Part shown: piece after piece, positions 10,801 through 21,659 of the stretch | Layout of the letters: each line of letters opens with the position of its first letter | Numbering within the stretch: position 1 is the stretch's first letter | Assembly (NCBI GenBank): GCA_022494885.1 | Contig: JAGVSM010005032.1 | Coordinates: 297,283 to 361,282, forward strand | Reading direction: 5' to 3' | Source: Micrasema longulum | Lineage: Eukaryota > Arthropoda > Insecta > Trichoptera > Brachycentridae | DNA: 64,000 bases | Notes under the pieces: generated by a model | Databases searched by the model: none | What the model was told of the DNA's origin: nothing | Seen by the model: the letters and a program-made list of their open reading frames with translations, nothing else | Translations under genes and position numbers: made by a program

Positions 10801-12147
10801 CAATTATCAAAGAATTTTTCATATTTTATTGAAATATATCAGCGCTATTGATGAGAAAACGAATTTACACGTGGAAGCTGAGCAAGAATTGCGGGAGGTG
10901 AAGCCCTAGGGCTTCTACGATATTTTTTAGTGGAGCGGACTGTGTTTTAATTAGAATGAAATATATTAGTATTCTCGATATGCGGTATGCAGTGTCAATT
11001 AGTCACAATCCCAACGAATGAGATGGATTAGGATTGGATGCCACTAACCTGGTTCATTCCTGATAGAATTGCGATGGTCTGACTGGTCAATTGCGAGCGG
11101 CACCAACACTAGAACAGGCTCCCGATATGGAGCTGAACACTGGTGGTGGATGGAAACAAAGTCTATAATGCGGCACTTGTTCAACAAAGTAAACGCGTGA
11201 TTCACTACACGAGGGCTTAATGTGGCGGACGATCAAAGGATACTGAGGTGGGATGTGAACAGTTGTTGGTAAAAAGGGTTTTTGAAGTTGTGACAATATT
11301 TAAATGCATACTCACATAATTCGCAACCAGCTTTGATTTTTTAAAGTTTCGTATTCCTGAAATAACTCCGCGAGTGACATCAGAGGTTCTTTTCTGCTTA
11401 TTCTCTGTCAGTTCTGCCGATTGAACCGTTTACAGTTAGCAAACCGGATATTTTTAACAGCTCTTTTATTATTGATTGTTTCATATGAACCGAGTGACAT
11501 CGTTCAAAAGTGCGTTTTTGTTAAAATATTTTTTATATTTTTTTTCGTACATTTTTAAGAAACTTTACTATAAAATCAAAATGTTCGAGTGAATTATAAA
11601 AATGAAAATATTTATTTTTTAAAAAGGAATAGATTTAGTTTCATTGCTGAAATGGAAACTGGGGCAATTAATTTACGTAGAACCAAACCATAAATTTACA
11701 TTATGTACGCGAAGCTCGCATACTAAACCACAGTATTAATTAACAAATTTGTATCATATTTGGTGGTAGTTTTATTAAGTTTCTCTGGTTTCAGGATACA
11801 CGGGAACTCAGTTATTTCATTTTTATTTATTAGACAAATATACTTTTTTTTACATAAAATGCAGAAAATAAGAGTAATAGAAACCTTCACTGCAAAAAAG
11901 TCCATAAACACATTTATAATTATTTTACATTATAAGAAAAACCAATTAATAAAATAAAATAAATTTAAAATATTAAGAAAAATCAGAAATAAAGAAATCG
12001 CAAATAAAAATTTAAATAAATACTTTTAAAAAAAGAAAAAATAATTATAACAAAGTAAATATATAAAGAATAATTATCGTAATAAAATAAAGTATTTTTT
12101 TGTATTTAACTTTGTAATTTAATTCATATCATTTAATTCATTCACGT
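10801..12147. other. No recognised feature
   Basis: 10800-11330 is less AT-rich than its surroundings and open on the minus strand for 69 codons (11087-11296) without recognisable family. 11340-11520 has weak resemblance to the end of repeat H. 11520-12147 is A/T-dominated. Confidence 0.3.
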
Positions 12148-12312
12148 CGGCCTTGTGGTGTAATGGTCAGCGCGTTTGCTTAACATGCAAGAGGTTTCGG
12201 GTTCGATTCGTCGATGATATTAAATATTTATTTAAAACGGTGTTTTTACACTAAAAATATTTCATAGTCCCTGTACTGGTACCTGAAGCGTAAGACTGAT
12301 AATTTTATCATA
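12148..12312 (+). repeat. SINE1, 3'-truncated
   Basis: Full tRNA-like head (CCTTGTGGTGTAATGGTC A box; GGGTTCGATTCG B box) and body to GCGTAAGACTGATAATTTTA. It then changes directly into M1 sequence, so the 3' part is lost. Confidence 0.8.
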
Positions 12313-12440
12313 GGCAATTTCATCATAGGCAAAACGGTGAATGTTACACAGTGTGTAAAGTGGCCACTTAAAGCAGCCGTTGACAGGTCATAAGCCTTGT
12401 AAATGCCTAGACTTTCATATTCCCTTCTTTAAGGTATTTT
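12313..12440 (-). repeat. M1 fragment (module B, inverted)
   Basis: CATAGGCAAAACGGTGAATG, ACACAGTGTGTAAAGTGGCC and TGACAGGTCATAAGCCTTGT match inverted module B of M1, ending in a diverged AT-rich end. Directly fused to the truncated SINE1. Confidence 0.75.
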
Positions 12441-12932
12441 TATTCTCTATTTTAAAAATCTTGTTTGTTATCAAAAAACACGTTGCTTAGTACTCTCAAG
12501 ACTCTTAAGAGTAAAAACTTCAGAAATCTTAAGTTTGAGCCCGCCGCGCAAAATCAACGCCACGTTTCAGGACTTGTGAGGTTTGCTATCGACTTTCAGG
12601 GGCTCAAAAATATCTCGGCCTCCTGAAAATCCTGAATAATAAATAAAGCCTGCGACAAGCGCCTGAATATTCTAACGCGTGGAGGTAGTCATACCTTGAA
12701 ACTCCGAGGGGGTAATTATCTAAGTTGCTTTACAAATAATAACAGAATATATACAGAACATTTTGAAGACTCGCAACTCCTCACATCATCGTCATGGCCA
12801 TTTGTCTTTCCGCACCCAGTAGTGAAACTCTAACTATTGCAGTGTTTCTAGATCATCATTTTTACATGGACATCATCATATAATACTCTTGTTTATATTA
12901 CACTTTTTATGCATATACAATTTATAAACATA
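12441..12932. other. No recognised feature
   Basis: Moderately higher GC around 12540-12710, no open frame with family resemblance. A weak SINE1 3'-end match (CATCATCGTCATGG then TTTCCGCACC) lies at 12785-12823, inverted. Confidence 0.3.
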
Positions 12933-13385
12933 CTAGCGGACCTAACAGACGTTGTCCTGCCCGAACGTTGGCTTGCCTGCTATCATTTTGGAAAAATATT
13001 TTTCATCTAGGTACTTGTTTGTGATTAAATTCCAAAACGAAAAATTGTTGATATTCAAAAAACATTGAATTAAGTAGGTTCTTGTTTATGGTTGAATTCC
13101 AAAATATAAAATAAATATTTTTTCAAATATGGCATTCTTTTTCAAACGTCAAACTCCGGTCGTCTCACCAACAAAGGGGTGTACTTATGTAGGAATACTT
13201 AATTTTTAAAAATGTATTAAATTTAACATTATTTTAGTGTTACCAAAAATCCAGTAAAAAGAAACCAATAAGTTGAAATTATAAGGAATTTAAGAAATGA
13301 ATCTGAAAAAACAAATGCTGTTTGTAAACATTCAAAAACAAACTTTTTTTACAAACAAAAAAACGACATCTTTCCATTTTTTAGC
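12933..13385 (+). repeat. Dispersed repeat H, longest copy
   Basis: Starts near TACTAGCGGACCTAACAGAC followed by GTTGTCCTGCC, a beginning shared with a widespread insect repeat type. It continues through blocks shared with 3010-3367 and 6080-6300 and ends at the AT microsatellite. Non-coding; class uncertain. Confidence 0.5.
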
Positions 13386-13386
13386 A

Positions 13387-13392
13387 AATATA

Positions 13393-13425
<33 letters not shown>

Positions 13426-13428
13426 GTG
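13387..13428. repeat. (AT)n microsatellite
   Basis: About 42 bp of alternating A/T with one C interruption. Confidence 0.9.
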
Positions 13429-13498
13429 TATTCCTGTGTTTAATTTTTTTTTTTTTTTGAAAAAGTGTTTTTTATTATTTCTTCGTTATGCATTAGTT

Positions 13499-13757
13499 GG
13501 CCTCGTGGTGTAATGGTCGAAACGATTACTTACCATGAAAGAGGTCTTGGGTTCGATTCCCGACATGGTTGATATTAAATATTTTTTAAAAGGGTGTTCT
13601 TACACTAAAAATATTTTATTGTCCCTGGACTGGTACCTGAAGCGTGAGACTGATCATATTACCTTCATTTAATAAAAATCATCGAGATACGCTGCGATTG
13701 GTGTGCCAATGCAGTGCCCTATGCACCATTAGGTGCGGAAAGGGATTGATGATATTA
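13499..13757 (+). repeat. SINE1, near full length
   Basis: tRNA-derived SINE. Head CCTCGTGGTGTAATGGTC (A box), CATGAAAGAGGTC, GGGTTCGATTCCCGACATGG (B box). Body with TCCCTGGACTGGTACCTGAA, GTGAGACTGATCAT, AGATACGCTGCGATTGGTGT, CAATGCAGTGCCCTATGCAC and GGTGCGGAAAGGGA. Tail TTGATGATATTATG. Other copies at 15451, 20611, 35243, 47747 (plus) and 32380, 48575, 56732, 61388 (minus). Confidence 0.88.
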
Positions 13758-13922
13758 TGCGTTTTTGTTTTAATTTTATATTATTTTGTACACATGGCAT
13801 ACACCAGAGCCTGACTCTTTTTTGAAAAAATAAACTTAAATTGTTGTATTTTTTATATCTTCATGTATTATTTTCATGTTAAATAAAGGTAAAAAATATT
13901 TTTAAAATTTAGAAAAAAAATC

Positions 13923-13997
13923 TTCGAACTGACGGGGATCGAGCCCGTGACGCCAGTTTCATAGCTGGCCGTCTAACCACTTCCGCCGCAGTGCTTT
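13923..13997 (-). other. Isolated tRNA-like sequence
   Basis: On the minus strand about 73 nt read like a tRNA: a 5' GCACTG that nearly pairs with a 3' CAGTTC, a GAAGTGGTTAGACGG D-arm-like block, a GCCAG/CTGGC stem and GGGCTCGATCCCCGTC (B-box and T-arm-like). It is followed by a T-rich run that could stop Pol III. The anticodon loop has 8 nt, so a functional tRNA is unlikely. It may be a tRNA pseudogene or the head of another SINE. Confidence 0.4.
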
Positions 13998-14004
13998 AAT
14001 TTAA

Positions 14005-14350
14005 TATGTGGTTTTATACTGTAATATTCCATTGTTCTTGAAATGGCAACTGAAGCGTAAGACTTATCTCTTTACCTTCATAATTGATCATCAATGTACG
14101 TTTTATTATGTGTTCAATAGTTTTAAAATTCTAATTTTATTCCACGCACAGAACTGTATTCTTCATCATGCTCGGACACAGACAAGTAGTTTTACATTTC
14201 AATATTTCATTGTACCTAAACTGGCGTCTAAAGCATCTAAAGCAGAAGACACTTCACCCTCAAGTAATGGATGATCGACAAACTAAGAATTGTCTTTATC
14301 GATGCAGTGCCCTATGCACCATTGTTTGTGTATAGGGGTATTAAAAAGAT
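14005..14350 (+). repeat. Two degenerate SINE1 bodies
   Basis: 14015-14080 and 14200-14350 resemble the SINE1 body (ACTGAAGCGTAAGACTTATC; CAGTGCCCTATGCACCATTG; AAGATAATGATGATTA). No head is recognisable. The short ORF at 14008-14274 is a by-product. Confidence 0.55.
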
Positions 14351-15027
14351 AATGATGATTATTTGAAGGTTTTTCTAAATTCAAAAAATATAAAACGAAT
14401 AAATAAAAAATGTTTAGCTCAATAAGCTTAAGTTGTGTCAGCTCAAGTATTAATAGAATCATTGTGTAAAGATTAATGAGGTATTAAAATTCACCCTTAG
14501 GTAGATGGGGGTGAAAACCACCAAGGCTGTGCATTGATGTGCTTAATAATATAAGAACATTTTGATAAGTAACGACTTACCTACTTAAATTAAGTCCTCA
14601 ACACAGGGTTCGGTATAAAATGAAATTATATAGCGGGCGTGACACGAACACCGTATCTGCCAATTTGATAAAAATGTTTTTTTTTTAATTTGTGCTCCTC
14701 GAGATATAACAAATATAATGATCAACATTTTGAAAGGTTATAAATTAACCCTGTGGTCAAATGTTTTAATAATGACCACAGTATTCTCGTAATTATCCTA
14801 ACCCTGATCGACATCCAATGGAAGAAAAGGAACAGCAAAAATATACCACATGAAGCATACCTCGATCAATTGTTATATGAAAGTAAAATGATCCGTCTTC
14901 CGCTTCCGTTGACAGACCAAAATCTCAGTTACTATGGGAAATTTATACGGTTATCTTTAATTATACATCTAATAAAAACCTTTTTGAGGCGAATGTATAT
15001 GCATATTTCGTCAATAGCCAGCATTAG
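14351..15027. other. No recognised feature
   Basis: An open frame starts at 14753 but its C-terminal third is translated SINE3. The remaining part has no family resemblance. Confidence 0.35.
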
Positions 15028-15409
15028 GAATCGGGTTGTGGTCCTGTGGCTAGTGTCTCGGACTCACGGACCAAAGGTCCGTGGTTCGAATCCTACTCTA
15101 CCCCAACTTGATTCTCATTTTCTAATAGCGAGTTATTTACAACTCGTTGAAAATGGACCTCAAAATTAAATATTTAGGTAAATCATAAGAGCGCAAATAT
15201 TTATTTAAAAATATATATATATATTCTCAAAATGGTAAAATAATAAGGGCTGATGAAATACTTTTTAGTAAAAAAAAAATTGTGCAAATAAATATTTTTT
15301 AAATTTATAATTTTAAATTCCCGCGATAACGCAATATTGCATTGGCCACGTCCCTTAAACGTCACGATTCGATTGAAGTTTGACCGTCGTTTGTGACTGT
15401 TTAAATAGC
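15028..15409 (+). repeat. SINE3 with long 3' extension
   Basis: SINE3 head (TCGGGTTGTGGTCCTGTGGC, GGTTCGAATCC) and body to about 15195. It continues for about 210 bp with a block also found after SINE3 at 61514-61902 (CAAAATGGTAAAATAA, TGAAATACTTTTTAGTAAAA, TAAATTCCCGCG, GTCACGATTCGATTGAAG). Either a long SINE3 variant or a duplicated segment. Confidence 0.7.
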
Positions 15410-15450
15410 AAGGCCAATCATGGCGCATTTTCGTGAAGGCGTATTTCTTC

Positions 15451-15704
15451 GGCCTCGTGGTATAGTGGTCTGTGCATTTTCTTACCATACAAGAGGTCTC
15501 GGGTTCGATTGCCAACATGGTTGACATTAAATATTTATTTTAAGAGGTGTTTTTAGACTAGAATATTGCAAAGTCCCTGGACTGGTCCCTGAAGCGTCAG
15601 ACAGAAAATCTTATATTCACGTAACAAAAATTATCAAGATACACTGCGATTGATGTACCAATGCAGTGCCCTATATTCTAGTGCAGAAAAGGAATGATGA
15701 TGAC
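15451..15704 (+). repeat. SINE1, near full length
   Basis: Head GGCCTCGTGGTATAGTGGTC and GGGTTCGATTGCC. Body with TCCCTGGACTGGTCCCTGAA and AGATACACTGCGATTGATGT. Tail GGAATGATGATGACG. Confidence 0.82.
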
Positions 15705-15917
15705 GTATATTTTAACAACGTTATTCAAAAAAAAATTTTATTTTTTTAATTTCCACTATACCCATATTGATTTTGAAAATACAGTTAATTTTTCTAAATC
15801 CGTTTCGCATATTTTTATCGAAATTCATAGCCAACCAAGGAAAAGCATACTTTTCTGAAAGATGTTGAAAATATCGTCATCATTAATCCCTTTCCGCACC
15901 TAATGGTGCATAGATGC

Positions 15918-16790
15918 TCGCAGACCTCTACTCTTTCTGATATTTATAAATGATATTGCTTTATAAATTAAATTTTCCAAACATATTTTATTTGCAGATG
16001 ACCTTAGAATATTTAAAATTTTAAAGTCAATAGATGACTGTCATAAACTACAAAACGACCTACATTCGTTGTTATCTTGGTGTCATGAAAACGACTTATT
16101 TTTTAATATAAATACATGTATGTCTTTTAAATTCCCAAAAAAATCAATAAAATCGTTTTCAATTATTCAATTGACAACACAATTTAAATGAACGACGAGA
16201 CAATTCGAGATCTTGGGATACTTTTTGATAACAAACTTAAATTCAATCATCACATTTCAAAGAAAGCGTCCAAAATCTGTGGATTTATTTTGCGAATATC
16301 TAAACCATTTAAAAATTAAACCAGCCCGAAAATTTCAACTACATTGTATAAAATCATTTGTTTTTAGTTTGCTTGAATTTACTTCTATAATATGGTCTAC
16401 TAATTATAATAGTCAATAACGCTGATTTAATCAGTGCAACGTTCATTTTTAAAATTGTTAACATTTAGAATCGGATCAAATACTTTCATAATCAACTATT
16501 ATGATCGTCTAGAGTACTTTCGCATCTTAAGCTTAGAGTTCAGAATGATATTGGTTGTTGATATTCTTGCACAAAAAATAATATCTAACCATGTAGATGC
16601 CCAAGATATCCTTGCTCAGACAAACATTAATGTTCCTCGCCGTAACTTGCGTACCAATCCTGTCTTTGTTGTGGGAAATTATAAAACTTACATTGGATTA
16701 TTTTCCCCTCTGCCAAGGATCCTCAGAACAGTGGACGAAATTTCACTAAACGGTACTATCGATGTGTTCCTATAGCAAAGGCAGGAATTT
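15918..16790 (+). pseudogene. LINE reverse transcriptase relic (family E)
   Basis: The plus strand reads FINDI, then the catalytic FADD (codons at 15991-16002), then RDLGILFDNKLKFNHHI and a thumb-like GFILRISKPF, in shifting frames with stops. After further frame changes, 16434-16775 is open (RTNPVFVVGNYKTYIG) and fits the far C-terminal part of the polyprotein. Upstream RT motifs are absent. The copy starts abruptly at about 15916 after a SINE1 3'-end fragment (15885-15915, inverted). Several frameshifts show it is dead. Confidence 0.75.
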
Positions 16791-16944
16791 AAGAAGCAAG
16801 CGGTGTTGTCTCTCCTGACTCGCGATGTCACACTTGCCATTTTCGCCTAGATTATGCTATATAACCGTACATCCCTTTTGTTAATTATACACTTTGTTAA
16901 TTTAAGTAGATTTTAAGAATGTTTAGATTAAGTATTACCCATTA

Positions 16945-16986
16945 ATGCCAATCTATTATGGCTTACTTAAGCCTGTTGATTGGCAT
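16945..16986 (+). repeat. LINE E 3' UTR hairpin
   Basis: ATGCCAATC pairs with GATTGGCAT, with an inner GGCTT/AAGCC stem. It lies at the 3' end of the LINE relic, as do similar stems in other LINE families here. Confidence 0.5.
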
Positions 16987-16999
16987 CCTTTTTTTGTTA

Positions 17000-17042
17000 C
17001 ATGAAGATAAAATGATCAGTCTTTCGCTTCAGGAACCAGTTT
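17000..17042 (-). repeat. SINE1 body fragment
   Basis: ACATGAAGATAAAATGATCAG then CTTTCGCTTCAGGAACCAGT matches the inverted SINE1 body only. Confidence 0.6.
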
Positions 17043-17104
17043 TAAAAAAAATGGCAAATAAATTATGTTATACAAATATATAAAAAAGGAATAATAATAG
17101 AATT

Positions 17105-17600
17105 TAAGATGAATTAGTCACTCAGATACCAACATAATATTAAAATTCCTAAATTCCACACAAGTCATGGTCAAAATATCTTTGTCTTCAAAGGTGTAAA
17201 AAATAATATTAATCTTCCTAATGAGCTAAAAACTACTAAAAATAATATATCAATAAATAATAATATAAGTAAATCTAAAGAATTTTTTTGAACACGCGTA
17301 AAAACTACATTAAATTTTAATTAGTATGAATGTATAATTGTTTTATGTTTTTTTCTTTATATTTCCTATGTTTTTATTTTTTTCTAATGTACTCGTATTT
17401 AAAATTATTTAAACACTTATAATAATTAATAAACAACTACAACAGTGTAAGTCACTCTCCAAGCACAAGAGTTTAGTCTCTTTTTGGAGAGTTACAGTGA
17501 TAACATTAACTAGATGTGTAAAAGTAGATATGTATAGAATTTTAAAAAAACATGTACCTTTTATGAAAATTATTAATTAAAAAAATTAAAAAATAAACAA
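17105..17600 (+). pseudogene. LINE family F C-terminus and 3' UTR
   Basis: Around 17120-17310 the plus strand reads IKIPKFHTSHGQNIFVFKG then INLPNELK, resembling the terminal 'xxxPxxxTxxGxxSxxxxGxxxFNxLPxxLK' region of Jockey/CR1-type LINEs. The following 3' UTR carries a hairpin at 17454-17492 (ACTCTCCAA paired with TTGGAGAGT) and matches 8150-8360. The tail near 17595 is (AAAT)n-like. Only the last part of the element is present. Confidence 0.65.
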
Positions 17601-17914
17601 ATAAATAAATAGTTAATGTTTGTGACGTACCAAAATTTTGATTTGAAGAACTCTAGTAGGCATCGGATAAACATACCTGCAACAAGAAAATAACAATATT
17701 AATAAAGGAAATAAAAGTCAACGTGTATTTTTGTTGTTTTTATATTATTTTCGTACATTCATGAAATTTAAAATAGAAGAATCACATAATTAACTATGAT
17801 ACAACTTCATCGGATCTTTGTCTTGTGCTGAATTGGGTACCAAAGGATACTCAGTAAACAAATAAGAAACGGATTTCGCAACCTTTTTAAATAATTCCAA
17901 AATAAAAAAAAGTA

Positions 17915-18205
17915 AAGATTTTTTTATTTATTTAACTTTTTGTACATCATGTTATTTGTACATTGGCGGGCTTGTTGTCAAATGGCAATTTCTTCCAAAC
18001 AACCAATAAAATATCAACCAGTTTTATTTTTATAATTCAAGTTGTAGAACATATTCAATAGAAAATAAAGATTAAAAAGCTGAATTTAACCTTGAATCAA
18101 AACTTTTACTTAATGGGAAAAGGGAAAAAAGAAGAAAGAGGAAATAGGAAAGGAGGAGAGATTAAGGAAAAGAAAGGAGATGTTTCTTCAGACGTGATTT
18201 AAACT
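17915..18205 (-). repeat. LINE family G 3' UTR, copy 1 distal part
   Basis: Aligns with 25618-25915: TTTTTGTACAT, ATTGGCGGGC, AACCAATAAAAT, ATATTCAATAGAA and a purine-rich AAAGGAGATGTTTCTTC block. The match breaks at 18205 and resumes at 18546, so 18206-18545 is an insertion. Confidence 0.7.
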
Positions 18206-18545
18206 ATTATTTATGTTTAAGTAACATGTATTCATGGCACATATATATACTTTATATTTGTATAGTAACGTTTTTTTCTGATATTTGATAAGCTAGGCAT
18301 TTATAATCAGGTAGTTTTAGTTTTTATTTTTTATGTTATTTTTTTATTAGTATAGGACTATTTATGCTCTAAAGATAGAAAATCTCCATCTTAGAACAGG
18401 CTGTGCCATGTTAGATGGAGACTATCATAAACAAATAACGCTCCGTTTTCATTTTACATTAATTGGTTTTATATAGATTCTCTGTTATTAAGAACGTATA
18501 TTATTTTTTTTGCAATAAATTTATAAGTAAATAAAAAATAAATAA
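18206..18545 (+). mobile_element. Insertion in LINE G: 3' end of another LINE
   Basis: 340 bp absent from the second LINE G copy. It ends in AAATAAAAAATAAATAAAA, a LINE-type tail, and contains a 9-bp perfect stem at 18383-18421 (TCTCCATCT paired with AGATGGAGA). This fits a strongly 5'-truncated plus-strand LINE insertion. Confidence 0.55.
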
Positions 18546-18850
18546 AAAAGATAAATCTTTGATGGTGGATGGGAGATGATTCCACAGTCGAGCCGCATGG
18601 ACACTATGTGAGTTAGAGAAGAAAGAGGAATTGTGGATGGGTATTAAGAGAGTGCCTTGAGTATTAGAATGAAGAGGTAAACCATGAACTGATAAGCGTT
18701 GAAATTTTTTACGCAGGTATATAGTAGCGTTAGGACTATGTAGTACATTTAACAGAAGGGAGAGGGAGTGATAGTCTCTCCGCTGTCTAATTTTGAGCCA
18801 TTTCAGTTGCCTACAATAATCAGAAATGTGGTCATATTATGCCGTGTTGT
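18546..18850 (-). pseudogene. LINE family G C-terminus
   Basis: The minus strand encodes the end of a LINE polyprotein: LKWLKIRQRRDYHSLSLLL, then YLRKKFQRL, GTLLIPIHNSSF, and HAARLWNHLPSTIK. The last motif matches the widespread 'aarLWNsLPxxi' C-terminal signature. It is nearly uninterrupted. It was split from its 3' UTR by the insertion at 18206-18545. A second copy is at 25920-26060. Confidence 0.75.
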
Positions 18851-18949
18851 GTCGTTTTCATGTGTCAAAATACTACTGGAATTAAAGGGGAATAAGTTGG
18901 GATCACATTTCACGTGTAAGTAGCGAATTCTTGTACTTGGTGTTATCTG

Positions 18950-19480
18950 AATGATATGCACCTTAATGTACAAAAAGGTTACAAGATTACATTAACAAGA
19001 AAAAAAACAACAAAATATATCATTTACGTTGTTAACAATATGAGCATTTATTCAGTTAACTCGATTCGAGATCTAGGAATAACTTTTTACTCACGCATTA
19101 CATTTTCCACTCATTTTAATAATATTGAAATAAAAGCCCGAAAGATGTTAGGATTTATATTCAAAATATGTAAACCTTTTAAATATGCATCATCGATAAT
19201 TTGTTATTACAATTAATTAGTTCGTAGTTACTTGGAATTTGGATATGTAGTCTAGACAACACATAATTCACATTAATTTAATTGAATCTGTGGAAAAAGA
19301 ATTCTTCGTAACCTTACATTTAAATACCACCTGGGCAAAACCCTTCAGTCTTATGATCAGCGTCTAGAATATTTTGGTCTAGATAAGTTGGAATTTAGAA
19401 GATAGATTTTAGATTTTATATATCTTTTTAAAATAATTTATTTTAATTTTGATTCTATATTTTGTTTAGAGAATGTACCC
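18950..19480 (+). pseudogene. LINE reverse transcriptase thumb relic (family H)
   Basis: 18956-19216 reads VNSIRDLGITFYSRITFSTHF and ARKMLGFIFKICKPFKYAS, the thumb region just after the RT catalytic core of Jockey-like elements ('xxxDLGixxdxxLxFxxHi'). Similarity continues with stops to about 19480. The catalytic YxDD region is not present. Confidence 0.7.
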
Positions 19481-20144
19481 CTGAATGCGATTGAGATCTT
19501 CCAACCTTTAATAATAATATGGCGCACTTTAGTGCATTATCACGTATGTTAAGATTGTATAATATACATGAAATAATTATTGGAAAACTGTAACGCAATT
19601 TATGAAATCAAACATTCACTTATATTAACATGGTAAAAATGTTTTGTTATAATAATTATTGTTGGTAATAATTTATTGTCATAACTTTTATAACAATCAA
19701 AGAATTCAATTAAGCTAGTCAGTCGAAATTCAGTCGAAAACGCACACTTTCGTCTACTTGATATTACATTTTGAAGGCTTGTAATAAAATAAAAATTCAA
19801 GAAGTGTAAAAGCAAACACAATATCTTATTGAGCAAAAAATTTTTTTTCGAATGACGCATAACTTTTACCATTTTGTTTTACTTTTGGTATTCATTTTTC
19901 AATTTGGAAAAAAACGAACACAACTTATGTTAACACCTAACACATACAGATTTTACGTGAATTGTTTTAATGCACCCATGTCTAATATGTATATTTACCT
20001 TAAGTTTAAAAATAGTAAGTAAATTGAACGAACAAAAAAACACCCATTAGTTTAAATAGTCAAAAAGTATAACCTTTAAATATTCACTTTGAATTTAGTT
20101 TTGAGATGAACATAAAACACATTTAAATTTATTTCAACAGAAAA
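19481..20144. other. No recognised feature
   Basis: AT-rich. The 90-codon minus frame (19600-19872) has no family resemblance. Confidence 0.35.
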
Positions 20145-20435
20145 TGAAAACATTTTTAAGAAGGAAATAGGGAAGTCTAGGCATTTACAAGGCTTATGAC
20201 CTGTCATTGGGTGGTTTAAGTGGTTACTTTACACACTGTGTAACTGTGTAAAAAAGAGCTGAAACCTTTATCACGTGAGTAAGATTCATCCGGCTGAACC
20301 AAATCACCTACTAGGCAACGCCTGATAACAATTTTCCAATGTGTATACATCCTTTTTTACCAGGTAGTAATTCAACAATGTTTGAGTATGTCCAAATCCC
20401 ATGTTTGAACATCCACATTTCCTCAACTCTTACAA
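20145..20435 (+). mobile_element. M1 copy with internal deletions
   Basis: Module B (AAATTTATTTCAACAG, GAAGTCTAGGCATTTACA), a shortened middle, module C (CTGAAACCTTTATCACGTGA, CACCTACTAGGCAACGCCTG) and module A (AACAATGTTTGAGTATGTCC). It ends in a stray piece of module B (CATGTTTGAACATCCACATT). Confidence 0.75.
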
Positions 20436-20454
20436 GCATTTATTGGTTGTTTGC

Positions 20455-20530
20455 TTGGAATTAATTGATAAATGCCAATAAGCTGGCCAATGTAAAAAAA
20501 ATATTTATGTTCGAAAAGTTAAAAAAATCA
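20455..20530 (+). repeat. LINE family G 3' UTR fragment
   Basis: Reverse complement of the block at 17960-18010 and 25660-25720 (TTATTGGTTGTTTGCTTGG ... GGCCAATGTA), here on the plus strand. Confidence 0.5.
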
Positions 20531-20610
20531 AGTAAAATAAATATAATTTCATAACACTAGAAATAAAAATAAATTAAAAATTTCATTTACGAAACAATCA
20601 TTTATACCAA

Positions 20611-20876
20611 GGCCTATATGCACGGTGTAATGATCAGCGCGTTAGCCTGCCATGCACGAGGTCTCGGGTTCGATTCCCGACATGGTCGATGTGAAATATT
20701 GATTCAAAGGGGTGTTTTCACACTAGAATATTTCATAGTCCCTGGACTGGTACCTGAAGCGCAAGACTAATCATCTTACCTTTATGTAAAAAATGATCAA
20801 GATACGCTGCGATTGGTGTACCAATGCAGTGCCCTATGCACTATTAGGTGCGGAAAGGGAATTATGATTATGATGT
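20611..20876 (+). repeat. SINE1, near full length
   Basis: Head with GGTGTAATGATCAGCGCG, TAGCCTGCCATGC (GCC anticodon position) and GGGTTCGATTCCCGACATGG. Body with TCCCTGGACTGGTACCTGAA and AGATACGCTGCGATTGGTGT. Tail ATTATGATTATGATG. Confidence 0.87.
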
Positions 20877-21655
20877 GCATGGCAATCAAAATTTATTATT
20901 AGCTTCCAAAAAAAAATAGTGTGTTAAAAGTGTTCCTAATAAATAATCGTTTATACAGTATAATATATATTTGTAAGACGCAATTAAATTAATTTAAATG
21001 TAAATAACGTAGGCAATAGACACCATAACTCATTTTTTTACTGTTAATATTTTCTTAACTTTTTTATTTATTTACTTTATTGTGATTTTATTTTATTATT
21101 TTTCATTTGTGTATTCTTTGTTTTGTTTTTTGGTGAAACTGTTAGAAATTGCTATTGGTAATGAGTCAACCATTTAACTGTGAATACCTTTGTTTTATTT
21201 AAGAATAAATATTTTATTTTTTGGTATTTATCATGTTGTATTTAGTCTGGTTAATAAAGGTATAAAATATTATTATTATTAGTGTTTATTTTGATTTGTG
21301 AATTTATAAAAAGTATTTCCAAAATATGTATTTTGTGTAAAATGGCGTTTACGTTTGTGCTTGCGGCAAATCTCGTTTAACAGAATATGTATACAATAGA
21401 AAGTTACGTAAGCGGGGTAACTTAAGGCAAAAGGGGAAACTTCGTCACAAGTATGCTCACAATAATGTTGACAAACTTGTATTCAGCGGTTCGTCAAAGC
21501 ATCACCTTTGACATAGTACATAATGTTGCTTGTAGTTTACCAAAACTTTGATTTACGGTCCTAAACGGGCAGTTTTTTTTTCAGTATTTTGGGATGGTTT
21601 GTTCAAACCCTTCTTTACGAGAATTTATTTTAACCATATCAAATAAGTAATTTCC
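20877..21655. other. No recognised feature
   Basis: AT-rich to 21290, then a slightly GC-richer part (21320-21560). No coding or repeat identity recognised. Confidence 0.3.
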
Positions 21656-21659
21656 TATA

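Noticed and set aside
14753..15169. 138-codon plus frame, long for this window
   Set aside because: Its C-terminal third is translated SINE3 (tRNA-like region), and the rest has no family.
16985..17042. Bacterial-type terminator (hairpin followed by T-run at 16945-16997)
   Set aside because: The context is a eukaryotic LINE 3' end; similar stems occur in other LINE families here.
20611..20690. Genuine tRNA-Gly gene
   Set aside because: The head lacks a pairing acceptor stem and is followed by a body that recurs at many loci, so it is a SINE.
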